Assembly (NCBI RefSeq): GCF_003584165.1
Contig: NZ_QXFJ01000030.1
Coordinates: 372,001-436,000 of the forward strand
Reading direction: 5' to 3'
Source: Flagellimonas aequoris
GTDB taxonomy: Bacteria; Bacteroidota; Bacteroidia; Flavobacteriales; Flavobacteriaceae
DNA: 64,000 nucleotides
The position numbers were made by a program, and so were the translations under genes. The notes under the pieces are model-generated. The model made no database searches and was not told the DNA's origin. It saw nothing but the letters and a program-made list of their open reading frames with translations. Of this stretch, positions 51,515-59,375 are shown piece after piece; within the stretch, counting starts at the first letter, position 1; each line of letters starts with the position of its first letter.

Positions 51515-52504
51515 TTAAATGCTTTTTCGGAATTCTGAAGGGGTAAGGTCAGTCCATTTTTTAAATGCACGATTAAAAGCGCTTTGCTCGGAAAATCCTG
51601 TTAAAAAAGCTATTTCACCTATACTCTCAGTGTTTTTACGTAGCATTTCTTTCGCGATGCTTTCTTGAGTTTTTTTGACCAGATCACGATAGGTAACACC
51701 AGCTTCAGAGAGTCTTCGTGTTAGTGTTCTATTGCTCATGGCCATAAGATCACTAATATGATGAATACTTGGAATCCCTGTTGGAAGAGCATCCGTTATG
51801 AGTACCTCAACATTATGAACGAACTTGTTCTCTGGAATTTTTATACCTTTTGTTTTCTCCTCAACTTGTTGAAGTAGATAATTGTTGATACTGGCATCGG
51901 CCTTGGCTGTACGTAAATTAAGATCTTCTGTTTTATAGCTTATCGAGTACCGTGATTGTTCAAAAAAGATAGGACACTTAAAAGCATTTTTATGGCTAGT
52001 AAGATCTTTCGGCTTTTTATGTTTGAAACTTACCTGAATGGGAGAAATCTCTTTTTCGGACATGGCTTGCAATACGACCACTGTTGCAGATAAACTGGCC
52101 TCGGTTGATAATTCCATACCTCTTCTATAAGTTTCCCTGTTGAGGATAATATGAGATACAGCTCCTTCTTTTTGGATTTGCCATAAAAATGTATTGGATA
52201 ATAGTTTGAAGTAGCGTTTGCTACGTTCAAAAATCTCACCTATTCTAGAACAAGTGCGCCAAGAAAGTCCTAAAACACCATAATCTTCGATTATCATTTT
52301 TTGGCCTACTCTTACCGCAAAACCACGTCCAAGTTTATCAGCTAGTAATTCATGTAAGGATAAAAACTCTTCTGCAGAAACGACTTGCAAATCATCTAGA
52401 GCGTTAATTGGTGTTGATAAATCCATAAAATCTTTTTCGGACATACCTTCCGCTATGGCACAATTAAGCATTTTTATATATAGATTTACGGAGAAGTATT
52501 TCAT
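51515..52504 (-). CDS. AraC-family regulator with arabinose-binding-like N-terminus
   Basis: 329 residues of the OruR/ArgR-like group: helical sensing domain (about 20-205; the segment IEDYGVLGLSWRTCSRIGEI is typical) and AraC DNA-binding domain (SIHHISDLMAMSNRTLTRRL; SIGEIAFLTGFSEQSAFNRA; WTDLTPSEFRKSI). Such regulators often control neighbouring redox or lipid genes; here the NmrA-like group lies directly downstream on the same strand. Confidence 0.93.
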   Translation of the reverse strand: MKYFSVNLYIKMLNCAIAEGMSEKDFMDLSTPINALDDLQVVSAEEFLSLHELLADKLGRGFAVRVGQKMIIEDYGVLGLSWRTCSRIGEIFERSKRYFKLLSNTFLWQIQKEGAVSHIILNRETYRRGMELSTEASLSATVVVLQAMSEKEISPIQVSFKHKKPKDLTSHKNAFKCPIFFEQSRYSISYKTEDLNLRTAKADASINNYLLQQVEEKTKGIKIPENKFVHNVEVLITDALPTGIPSIHHISDLMAMSNRTLTRRLSEAGVTYRDLVKKTQESIAKEMLRKNTESIGEIAFLTGFSEQSAFNRAFKKWTDLTPSEFRKSI

Positions 52505-52571
52505 GGATCAATAATGCTAAGATATTTGAGTGTAATTTTTACAAATCACTGTGATTGTTGTGAGGCGTTTT

Positions 52572-52917
52572 TTATTCATCCAATACGTCAAATCTGTCTC
52601 CATGTGTTGTCGGTTCCGAAATTACGATGAATTCCAAATTCTCTGATTGGTCATTCCGAATTCGATGTTTTGTTTTAGGCAGAATATGGATTCCGTTTCC
52701 AGTTTCCACTTCTATTATTTCATTTTCCATTTCGAAAGTTGCTTTTCCGCTTAAAATTCTGAAAAATTGTTGGGAGTTACTATGATAGTGCTTTTCTCTT
52801 GAGTTTATCGCGGCATCATTTCCTCAATTACGCTTAAACTTTTAGATTTCACCAAATGCCATCCACTACAATTCTCCCCCAATGATAATACTCACCATTT
52901 TCTTTGGATTTTTTCAT
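52572..52917 (-). pseudogene. cupin gene with two frameshifts
   Basis: Reading from ATG 52917, MKKSKENGEYYHW then loses frame at the C5 run 52876-52880. One inserted base restores CSGWHLVKSKSLSVIEEMMP; a second one-base loss near 52804-52810 precedes REKHYHSNSQQFFRILSGKA ... TKHRIRNDQ ... SEPTTHGDRFDVLDE. The restored protein (about 115 residues) is a cupin with the HxH ... Glu/Gln metal motif. Two independent single-base lesions suggest genuine decay, but sequencing error in homopolymers cannot be excluded. Confidence 0.75.
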
Positions 52918-53060
52918 TTGCTTGAAGTTTTTAAAATGACATACAACTTGTATTTAAAAACCTAAAATACACTTCGATACACCCAAAATAGGAATAAAAC
53001 GGGGTTAACTCAAATCTGAAAGGGATGACCAAGTCAACAGGGGAGTAAGCCAAATTAAAA

Positions 53061-53084
53061 AAGCCCCTAAAAAAGGGGCTTTTC
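53061..53084 (-). terminator. terminator downstream of tRNA-Ser
   Basis: Minus-strand stem AAAGCCCCTTTT / AGGGGCTTTTTT, 12 bases beyond the tRNA 3' end. Confidence 0.85.
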
Positions 53085-53095
53085 AATTGCTTTTG

Positions 53096-53180
53096 CGGAG
53101 GAAGAGGGATTCGAACCCCCGGAGGTGTGACCCTCAACAGTTTTCAAGACTGCCGCATTCGACCACTCTGCCATTCCTCC
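53096..53180 (-). tRNA. tRNA-Ser (anticodon UGA)
   Basis: Minus-strand acceptor stem GGAGGAA pairs with TTCCTCC; discriminator G; anticodon loop CTTGAAA gives UGA, reading UCA codons. An extended variable arm (TGAGGGTCACACCTC) as in class II tRNAs and a standard GGTTCGAATCC T loop. CCA is not encoded. Its 3' end faces the accessory block. Confidence 0.97.
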
Positions 53181-53240
53181 TAAGCGGGTGCAAATATATA
53201 AAGCTTTTTGTTATCCCAAAAGCAGTTTTTATAAAAAGAA

Positions 53241-53271
53241 AATCCGGTAAGCCTTAAGGCCTTACCGGATT
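53241..53271 (-). terminator. terminator after the beta-barrel gene
   Basis: Minus-strand stem AATCCGGTAAGGC / GCTTACCGGATT followed by TTCTTTTT. Confidence 0.85.
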
Positions 53272-53292
53272 GTATCTTTGATTAGGCTTATT

Positions 53293-53793
53293 CTAGTCGA
53301 AACCAAATTCCAAACCGATGGAAATTATATCCCAAGAACCTCCATTTTCTGAGATTCCACGGTAAGCCAATACCAGATCAACTTTATCACTTAACGAATA
53401 GGCTGCTCTTGGAGAGTAGTAGAACCCCCCATCATTACCATCGTTCACACCCAAGGCATAGCCGAGGTCCAGCCCAAGGGAAAATTCATCGGAAACATGG
53501 AAACGTCCAGCTCCACCGATTGGAATAAATTGAATATCATCAATTTCAATGGTACCAATACCCGTATCTATGTTATCTCCAAAAGAATGGGAATAACCAA
53601 CCGTTGGTCCCGCTTGGAACTGGTCGGAAAGGTCAAATAGATACCCAAGATCCACTGCAATGGAAAAAGTCGCTAAATCCCCGGCATCCCCAATGGGAAG
53701 ACCGGCATGGATTCCAGCTTTGAAATCTCCTTGCGCCTGGGCAAAGGATAATCCAAAAAATACGGCTAATGTGAATAATGTGATTTTTTTCAT
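53293..53793 (-). CDS. small outer membrane beta-barrel protein
   Basis: 166 residues with a signal peptide (MKKITLFTLAVFFGLSFAQA). Alternating beta strands (FKAGIHAGLPIGDAGDLATF, FQAGPTVGYSHSFG, FSLGLDLGYALGVN, YYSPRAAYSLS) and a final ISIGLEFGFD strand ending in aromatic plus acidic residues mark an OmpW/OmpA-size eight-stranded barrel. Function unknown. ATG 53793 set by the signal peptide. Confidence 0.88.
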   Translation of the reverse strand: MKKITLFTLAVFFGLSFAQAQGDFKAGIHAGLPIGDAGDLATFSIAVDLGYLFDLSDQFQAGPTVGYSHSFGDNIDTGIGTIEIDDIQFIPIGGAGRFHVSDEFSLGLDLGYALGVNDGNDGGFYYSPRAAYSLSDKVDLVLAYRGISENGGSWDIISIGLEFGFD

Positions 53794-53975
53794 GTGATTG
53801 ATTTTTGATTCAACCAAAAATAGTAAAATTATGATTATGATAATTTAATAACTATTTTTTTGATGAATATTCAATTAATATCTTTCAAAATCACATAAAA
53901 TTGATAATTTAAAAACTTGTCAAAGTTTCCAAATTTCAAAGTGCGAGTTCAAGACATTGGTCATACTTTTGTTTT

Positions 53976-54728
53976 ATGCTAGAATGGTACCATTATTTGC
54001 TCCTGGTTGCAGTAGGTTTTGCGGTGGGATTTATCAACACAGTGGCTGGTGGTGGCTCGTTGCTTTCACTACCTACGCTCATTTTTTTGGGACTTCCAGC
54101 TGCAGTGGCCAATGGAACCAATAGGGTGGCCATTGTCATCCAAACGGCCATGGCCACGGCCGGCTTTAAGAGCAAGGGCATTTCCACCTTTCCCTTTAAT
54201 GTGTATTTGGGGATTTCTGCCTTTTTGGGGTCTATTCTTGGGGCTTGGATAGCGGTGGATATCAATGGGGAAACCTTTAATCGGATATTGGCGATGGTCA
54301 TGTTGGCTGTGGTGCTCATCATCATTTTTAAGCCCAAGATGAGATTGGAGGATATGCAGGAACGCCTCACCGGGAAATATTTATGGATCAGCCTGATTGT
54401 TTTTTTTGGTTTTGGTATCTATGGAGGTTTTATCAATGCTGGCCTTGGATTTTTGATGATGCTGTTCACACATTACGTCAACCGGATGAACCTGGTAAGG
54501 TCCAATGCCACCAAGGTCACCGTAGTATTTATTTATATGTTGGCGGCATTGGCCGTATTTGCATTTCACGATAAGGTCAATTGGAAAATCGGTTTAATTT
54601 TGGCCATAGGCAATGGATCGGGTGCATGGGTGGCCAGTCGCTTCTCGGTAAAACGAGGAGATGGGTTCATCAAGACTTTTCTCGTTGTTGCCGTAGTGAT
54701 TATGGCCATAAAGCTGTGGTTTTTTTAA
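53976..54728 (+). CDS. TSUP (TauE/SafE) family permease
   Basis: 250 residues, eight predicted membrane helices in two repeats. Family hallmark VGFINTVAGGGSLLSLPTLI then FLGLPAAVANGTNRVAI, and in the second half GFGIYGGFINAGLGFLMMLF. TSUP proteins move sulfite, sulfoacetate, thiosulfate or other organosulfur anions; the substrate here is open. The TACTTTTG box directly before the ATG (53964-53971) would give a nearly leaderless mRNA. Confidence 0.94.
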   Translation: MLEWYHYLLLVAVGFAVGFINTVAGGGSLLSLPTLIFLGLPAAVANGTNRVAIVIQTAMATAGFKSKGISTFPFNVYLGISAFLGSILGAWIAVDINGETFNRILAMVMLAVVLIIIFKPKMRLEDMQERLTGKYLWISLIVFFGFGIYGGFINAGLGFLMMLFTHYVNRMNLVRSNATKVTVVFIYMLAALAVFAFHDKVNWKIGLILAIGNGSGAWVASRFSVKRGDGFIKTFLVVAVVIMAIKLWFF

Positions 54729-54755
54729 GTTGAATTAAAATAGGAAAATAAAAGA

Positions 54756-55955
54756 ATGCCAGGATTTGAACTTTTTGGGGATAAGGAACGGAAAGAAGTA
54801 CAGGATGTATTGGATTCAGGGGTGTTGATGCGCTACGGATTCGATGGTATGCGCAACGGACATTGGAAGGCCAAGGAATTGGAGGCCGCCCTTGCCAAGC
54901 GTATGCAGGCCCAACATGTGCATTTGGTGAGCAGTGGTACCGCAGCTTTAACAGTGGCCTTGGCCAGCGCGGGAATTGGAGCAGGGGATGAGGTCATCAT
55001 GCCCACTTTTACCTTTGTGGCCAGTTTCGAGTCTATTTTGGCGTTGGGAGCTGTCCCTGTGCTTGTGGATATTGATGATACCCTGACCCTTGATCCCGTT
55101 GCTGTGGAAAAAGCCATCGGTCCACGAACCAAAGTGATTATGCCCGTACATATGTGCGGTTCCATGGCCAATTTGAAAGCATTGAAGGAGATTTGTGATA
55201 GACACGACCTACTACTTTTGGAAGACGCTTGTCAGGCCATCGGGGGAAGCTATCAAGGGAAACCTTTGGGAAGCTATGGCGACCTCGGCTGTTTTTCTTT
55301 CGATTATGTGAAGACCATTACCTGTGGCGAGGGAGGTGCGATTATCACCAATAATGAAACGTATTACGAAAATGCCCATAAATATTCCGATCACGGCCAT
55401 GACCATATAGGTAATGACAGGGGAGCGGAACAACATCCTTTCTTGGGGTACAATTTTAGGATATCTGAAATGAATGCAGCGGTGGGCTTGGCACAACTTT
55501 ACCGTTTGGAGGAGTTTCTTTCCATCCAAAAAGGGAACTATACCATTTTGCGGGAAGCTTTGGCCCAAATTCCAGAAGTGGTTTTCAGGTCTGTTCCAGA
55601 AGGAGGGGAGGAGAACTATTCGTTCCTCAGTTTCTTTCTTCCAACGGAAGAATTGGCAAAAAAGGCACACAAAGCCCTCGGGGAAAATGGGGTGGATGGT
55701 TGCTTTTATTGGTACACCAACAATTGGCACTATTATAAAAAATGGGATCACTTGACCCAACTCAAATCTTTGGGCAGTTTACCAGAAGAGGTGAAAAAGG
55801 CACTTCCTTATTATAGCAATAGTGATTTTTCCGCCTCTGATCATTGGATGGGAAGGACCATCTCCTGTCTGATTAAATTAAGCTGGTCTGAAAAAGAAAT
55901 GGAGGAGAGAGCTTTGAAAATGGTTTCTGTAGTTCAAGACACACTTTTCAATTGA
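54756..55955 (+). CDS. DegT/DnrJ/EryC1/StrS aminotransferase
   Basis: 399-residue PLP-dependent sugar aminotransferase-type enzyme. PLP motifs: VSSGTAALTVALASAGIGAG (phosphate site), LLLLEDACQAIGGSYQG (ring-stacking and Asp), and the Schiff-base Lys in FSFDYVKTITCGEGG. Typical substrates are nucleotide-linked keto-sugars, but no sugar gene cluster is adjacent and the last third is divergent. Follows the TSUP gene by 27 bases and may be co-transcribed. Confidence 0.93.
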   Translation: MPGFELFGDKERKEVQDVLDSGVLMRYGFDGMRNGHWKAKELEAALAKRMQAQHVHLVSSGTAALTVALASAGIGAGDEVIMPTFTFVASFESILALGAVPVLVDIDDTLTLDPVAVEKAIGPRTKVIMPVHMCGSMANLKALKEICDRHDLLLLEDACQAIGGSYQGKPLGSYGDLGCFSFDYVKTITCGEGGAIITNNETYYENAHKYSDHGHDHIGNDRGAEQHPFLGYNFRISEMNAAVGLAQLYRLEEFLSIQKGNYTILREALAQIPEVVFRSVPEGGEENYSFLSFFLPTEELAKKAHKALGENGVDGCFYWYTNNWHYYKKWDHLTQLKSLGSLPEEVKKALPYYSNSDFSASDHWMGRTISCLIKLSWSEKEMEERALKMVSVVQDTLFN

Positions 55956-55997
55956 CAATAAGCGATTAACAATTTTCAATTTGGGTTGGTTTTGTCA

Positions 55998-56082
55998 TGC
56001 TGAACAAAGTGAAGCATCCCAATGAATCCCTATTTTTAATCAAACGGAATTGCCTGTCATGCTGAGCGGAGCATCTCATCAA
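55998..56082. repeat. two copies of a TCATGCTGA interspersed repeat
   Basis: TGTCATGCTGAACAAAGTG then AAGCATCCC (from about 55998) and CTGTCATGCTGAGCGGAGC then ATCTCATC (from about 56055). Both begin GTCATGCTGA and end with GCATC, an imperfect hairpin (ATGCTGA ... CAGCAT-like). Short repeats of this kind are scattered in flavobacterial genomes between genes. Confidence 0.65.
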
Positions 56083-57221
56083 TAATTCACATATTCCACA
56101 ATTTCCAGACCATATCCCACCATACCCACACGGCGGGTGTGCGCAGAGTTGCTCAACAGACGAATCTTGGAAATGTTCAGGTCATGCAGTATCTGTGCCC
56201 CGATACCAAAATCCTTGCTGTCCATCTCAATTTTTGGTGCATTGGTTACACCCTCGGCCTGTAGTTTTTTAAATTCGGACAACCTATTCAACAGGTTCAT
56301 GGATTGATTCCCTTGGTTGATAAAGATCATCGCACTTTTTTCCTCATTATTTAAAGCGTGGAACATGCGTTGCAAGGCTTCATCGGGATTGTTGGTCAAC
56401 GTACCCAATATGTCGTTGTTGACCAAGGTTGAATTGATACGGGTCAAAACGGGCTCCCCACTTTTCCAGTTACCCTTTAAAAGGGCAATGTGAACCTGAT
56501 CATTGGTGGTTTGTTGGTAGGCCCTTAATCTGAACTCGCCAAATCTGGTTTGGATGGTAAAGGTTTCCTTTAACTCAATAAGGCTATCGTGCTCCATGCG
56601 ATAGGCAATCAAATCCTCGATGGAGATGATTTTTAGGTCAAATTTTTTGGCTACCTCCATCAATTGGGGCAAACGGGCCATGGTACCGTCTTCGTTCAAA
56701 ATTTCCACCAAAATCCCAGCAGGCTCCAAACCGGCCAATCTGGCCAGGTCAATGGCGGCTTCGGTATGGCCTGTTCTTCGCAAAACACCGCCGTTCTTGG
56801 CGCGTAAGGGAAAAATATGTCCTGGTTTTCCCAGTTCATGGGGCTTGGTTTCCTTGTTCACCAAGGCTTGAATGGTCTTGGCCCGGTCATGTACCGAAAT
56901 CCCGGTAGTACAACCATATCCCAATAAATCTACGGACACGGTAAACTGGGTCTGGTGCAGAACCGTATTGTTCTGGACCATCATGTTCAAACCGAGCTCT
57001 TCGCACCTGTCTTCTGTCAATGGGGCACATATAAGTCCACGGCCATGCATGGCCATAAAATTGATCATTTCTGGGGTGACCTTTTCTGCAGCGGCAATAA
57101 AGTCCCCTTCATTTTCCCGGTTTTCATCATCCACCACAATAATGACCTTGCCCTCACGAATATCGGCAATGGCTTCCTCTATGGCATTCAGTTGTATTTT
57201 TTTGTCTTTGATGGGCATCAT
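56079..57221 (-). CDS. ribB: DHBP synthase with degenerate GTP cyclohydrolase II domain (RibBX-like)
   Basis: 380 residues. The N-terminal 205 form an intact 3,4-dihydroxy-2-butanone-4-phosphate synthase (DDENRENEGDFIAAAEKVTP, HGRGLICAPL, GCTTGISVHDRA, RRTGHTEAAIDLARLAGLEP), making the four-carbon unit of riboflavin. The C-terminal domain aligns with RibA (TRFGEFRLRAYQQ, DFGIGAQILHDLNISKIRLL). However, it lacks the zinc-binding CLTGDVFGS-RCDCG cysteines (here TLVNNDILGTLTNNPDEA) and the RQEGRGIGL segment (here INQGNQSMNLL), so cyclohydrolase activity is not expected. Overlaps the LptF/G gene stop. Confidence 0.93.
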   Translation of the reverse strand: MMPIKDKKIQLNAIEEAIADIREGKVIIVVDDENRENEGDFIAAAEKVTPEMINFMAMHGRGLICAPLTEDRCEELGLNMMVQNNTVLHQTQFTVSVDLLGYGCTTGISVHDRAKTIQALVNKETKPHELGKPGHIFPLRAKNGGVLRRTGHTEAAIDLARLAGLEPAGILVEILNEDGTMARLPQLMEVAKKFDLKIISIEDLIAYRMEHDSLIELKETFTIQTRFGEFRLRAYQQTTNDQVHIALLKGNWKSGEPVLTRINSTLVNNDILGTLTNNPDEALQRMFHALNNEEKSAMIFINQGNQSMNLLNRLSEFKKLQAEGVTNAPKIEMDSKDFGIGAQILHDLNISKIRLLSNSAHTRRVGMVGYGLEIVEYVNY

Positions 57222-58720
57222 TCCTCAGAATCTTTTTTCTTCCTTTTAAATATTGATGTTAAACGGTCTAAAATACTTCCAAACCCGAACAGTCCTTTAT
57301 CGGCAGTGGCCCTTTTGGTCAACGATATGCCCAAGGGCATCATGATCAACGTGGAAAGCCAAGCGCCAAGGGCAGGGTGTATGTTCCCTTCCTTGGCATA
57401 ATTGCCCGCAAAAACACCAATAAAATAATAGGTCAAAAATAAGACAATGGCTATTACCATAGGCAATCCAAGTCCGCCTTTTCGGATAATGGCCCCCAAA
57501 GGCGCTCCAACAAAGAACAGGATGATACAGGATAGTGCCAAGGCATATTTTTGGTGAAGGGACAATATATGGCTATTGTAGAATTTATATCTGGTCTGGA
57601 GTTCATCCTTTTTGGCAATTACGGTGCTTAGGATACCCGACACGTCATTTTTTGCTTTTTTGATTACCTGCAACTGTTCAAAAGTTTGCATGCTATTCAA
57701 TAAATCATCGATGGTTCTGATGGAATCCTTTTTCACTTTTTTGTCCTTGCCCGAAATGATGAGTTCTGGTTCTGACTTTTCTTCAACACTGTCCTTTTTG
57801 ACAATCACTGGGAAGGCTCCCATACGGTTCACAATGTTCTTGGAAAACGCTTCTACTTTTTCCAGGTTGTTCTCGCGCAGTGAGTCGATATCCTTGATCA
57901 ACCGGCTCACATTCTTCATTTTGTTGGTGGTAATGTTCTGATCTTCTTCCAGATCTTGATCGTTTAGTTCGGAAATATCGATGTTGATGGTATACGTTTC
58001 GAAATCCGACTTGGCAAAGGGTTGTTTCCGACGTTCCTTGGCATCTTTCGGAGTCAGTTCTTCATAGTAATTCCCATCTTTGAGCACCAATTGGATAATG
58101 TCGGACTCTTCGCTGCTGATCAACTCCCCAGATTTGGCCTTGATTACTGTGGTATTGATATTTTGATTGTTTTTTTTGTGGATGATGACATTCTCCAAAA
58201 AACGATCCTGTTCCCCATGTTTTCGGTCCACTTTAATGTTCATACCTTGCCCAGTACCCTCAAAATCACTGAAAACCCCTTCGGTAATTGCGGCAGCAGG
58301 TTTTACCTTGGCAATGTTTCGCCTAAGGTTGAACATTTTCTGCTCCGATTTGGGAATCACATTGTTCGCGAAGAAAAAAGTGACCACGCCCAAAAAGAGC
58401 ACAAATACGATAAGGCTACGCATGCCTCTCTGCAGTGAAATCCCCGAAGCCTTCATAGCGGCAAACTCGTAGTTTTCGGCAAAAGTTCCGAAAGTGAGGA
58501 TGGAAGAAAGCAAAACCGTCAACGGTAATACCTTATCAATCAAGGTAGGTATAAAATAAAAAATGAACTTGGCGATGATTACAATACCCAGACCTTTCCC
58601 GGCCAAATCATCGATGAACAGCCATATTCCCTGAAAAATGAATATGACGATCAAGATGAAAAAGGAACTTAAGAAATTATAAAGGAATCTCCTTAATATA
58701 TACTGGTCTAGTATTTTCAA
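57218..58720 (-). CDS. LptF/LptG-family lipopolysaccharide export permease
   Basis: 500 residues, inner membrane. Six membrane segments: three near the N-terminus (FLSSFFILIVIFIFQGIWLF; VIIAKFIFYFIPTLIDKVLP; a third near 105-125) and three near 390-470 (YALALSCIILFFVGAPLGAI; GLPMVIAIVLFLTYYFIGVF). A large periplasmic beta-jellyroll with a long helical insert (about 245-375) lies between. FAENYEFAAMKASGIS and GAPLGAIIRKGG are the family hallmarks. The insert is longer than in E. coli LptF/G, as is usual in Bacteroidota. Moves LPS from the inner membrane with LptB. Confidence 0.95.
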   Translation of the reverse strand: MKILDQYILRRFLYNFLSSFFILIVIFIFQGIWLFIDDLAGKGLGIVIIAKFIFYFIPTLIDKVLPLTVLLSSILTFGTFAENYEFAAMKASGISLQRGMRSLIVFVLFLGVVTFFFANNVIPKSEQKMFNLRRNIAKVKPAAAITEGVFSDFEGTGQGMNIKVDRKHGEQDRFLENVIIHKKNNQNINTTVIKAKSGELISSEESDIIQLVLKDGNYYEELTPKDAKERRKQPFAKSDFETYTINIDISELNDQDLEEDQNITTNKMKNVSRLIKDIDSLRENNLEKVEAFSKNIVNRMGAFPVIVKKDSVEEKSEPELIISGKDKKVKKDSIRTIDDLLNSMQTFEQLQVIKKAKNDVSGILSTVIAKKDELQTRYKFYNSHILSLHQKYALALSCIILFFVGAPLGAIIRKGGLGLPMVIAIVLFLTYYFIGVFAGNYAKEGNIHPALGAWLSTLIMMPLGISLTKRATADKGLFGFGSILDRLTSIFKRKKKDSEE

Positions 58721-58723
58721 TGC

Positions 58724-59371
58724 CTAGTTTCTTGTAATATAATACCCTTTATCCTCGTATTTTTTCTCGTTAAAGGTAAACAGAGTGCTTGAAAGTGGTT
58801 GATTGGTTTTGAAAGAATTAACGGTAATGGTGGTCTTGGTGCCATTGTTGCCCGTTTGGATCAATTTGTAGATGTGTTTGGTTTCTGTATCGATACCGAG
58901 CAAAACGGATTTGATCTCTGAATTGGAATCGATGGGGGTGAGCTTCACATATTGGATTTTTCTGCCCCCCACATTTTGGAGGATGTCCCATTTGTAGTTG
59001 TGGCCTGTTTTGTAAAAAGTCAACATTTTTGAAGGGCTCACGTTGTCCTCTTCCTCGTTCACATCCTCGATGGTCACTTCCTCATTTTCAGGCACAATGG
59101 TGTACACTTTTTTACCATCATACAATTGTTCAGCGCCAAGGTAATTCAACACATATTTTTCCCCGCTCAAGGTTACATTGCCGTTGGTTTCCTGTTTTAG
59201 GTTGGCCTCGGTGTTTTCCAATGAGGACTGGAATTCAATATAAATATTGTCGTAGGACTTCACTTTGTTGTATACATCATCCAAAAGTGCCTTAGCCTTA
59301 TCGGCATTCTGTCCGTATGAAAAAAGTCCGACGGTGGATAATGCGATAAAAAGAATATATTTTTTGATCAT
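58724..59371 (-). CDS. lolA: outer-membrane lipoprotein carrier LolA
   Basis: 215 residues with a signal peptide (KKYILFIALSTVGLFSYGQ). LolA-like half-barrel: KSYDNIYIEFQSSLE, GEKYVLNYLGAEQLYDGKKV, then VKLTPIDSNSEIKSVLLGID and a helical plug. Periplasmic carrier of lipoproteins to the outer membrane. ATG 59371 chosen because the previous start would lie within ftsK. Located between ftsK and lptF/G. Confidence 0.88.
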   Translation of the reverse strand: MIKKYILFIALSTVGLFSYGQNADKAKALLDDVYNKVKSYDNIYIEFQSSLENTEANLKQETNGNVTLSGEKYVLNYLGAEQLYDGKKVYTIVPENEEVTIEDVNEEEDNVSPSKMLTFYKTGHNYKWDILQNVGGRKIQYVKLTPIDSNSEIKSVLLGIDTETKHIYKLIQTGNNGTKTTITVNSFKTNQPLSSTLFTFNEKKYEDKGYYITRN

Positions 59372-59375
59372 GGTC

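Noticed and set aside
53096..53180. Direct repeat of the tRNA-Ser 3' end as attachment site of a genomic island
   Set aside because: I looked for a second copy of the T-arm/acceptor sequence near 39.4-40.3 kb and did not see one; island status rests on composition only.
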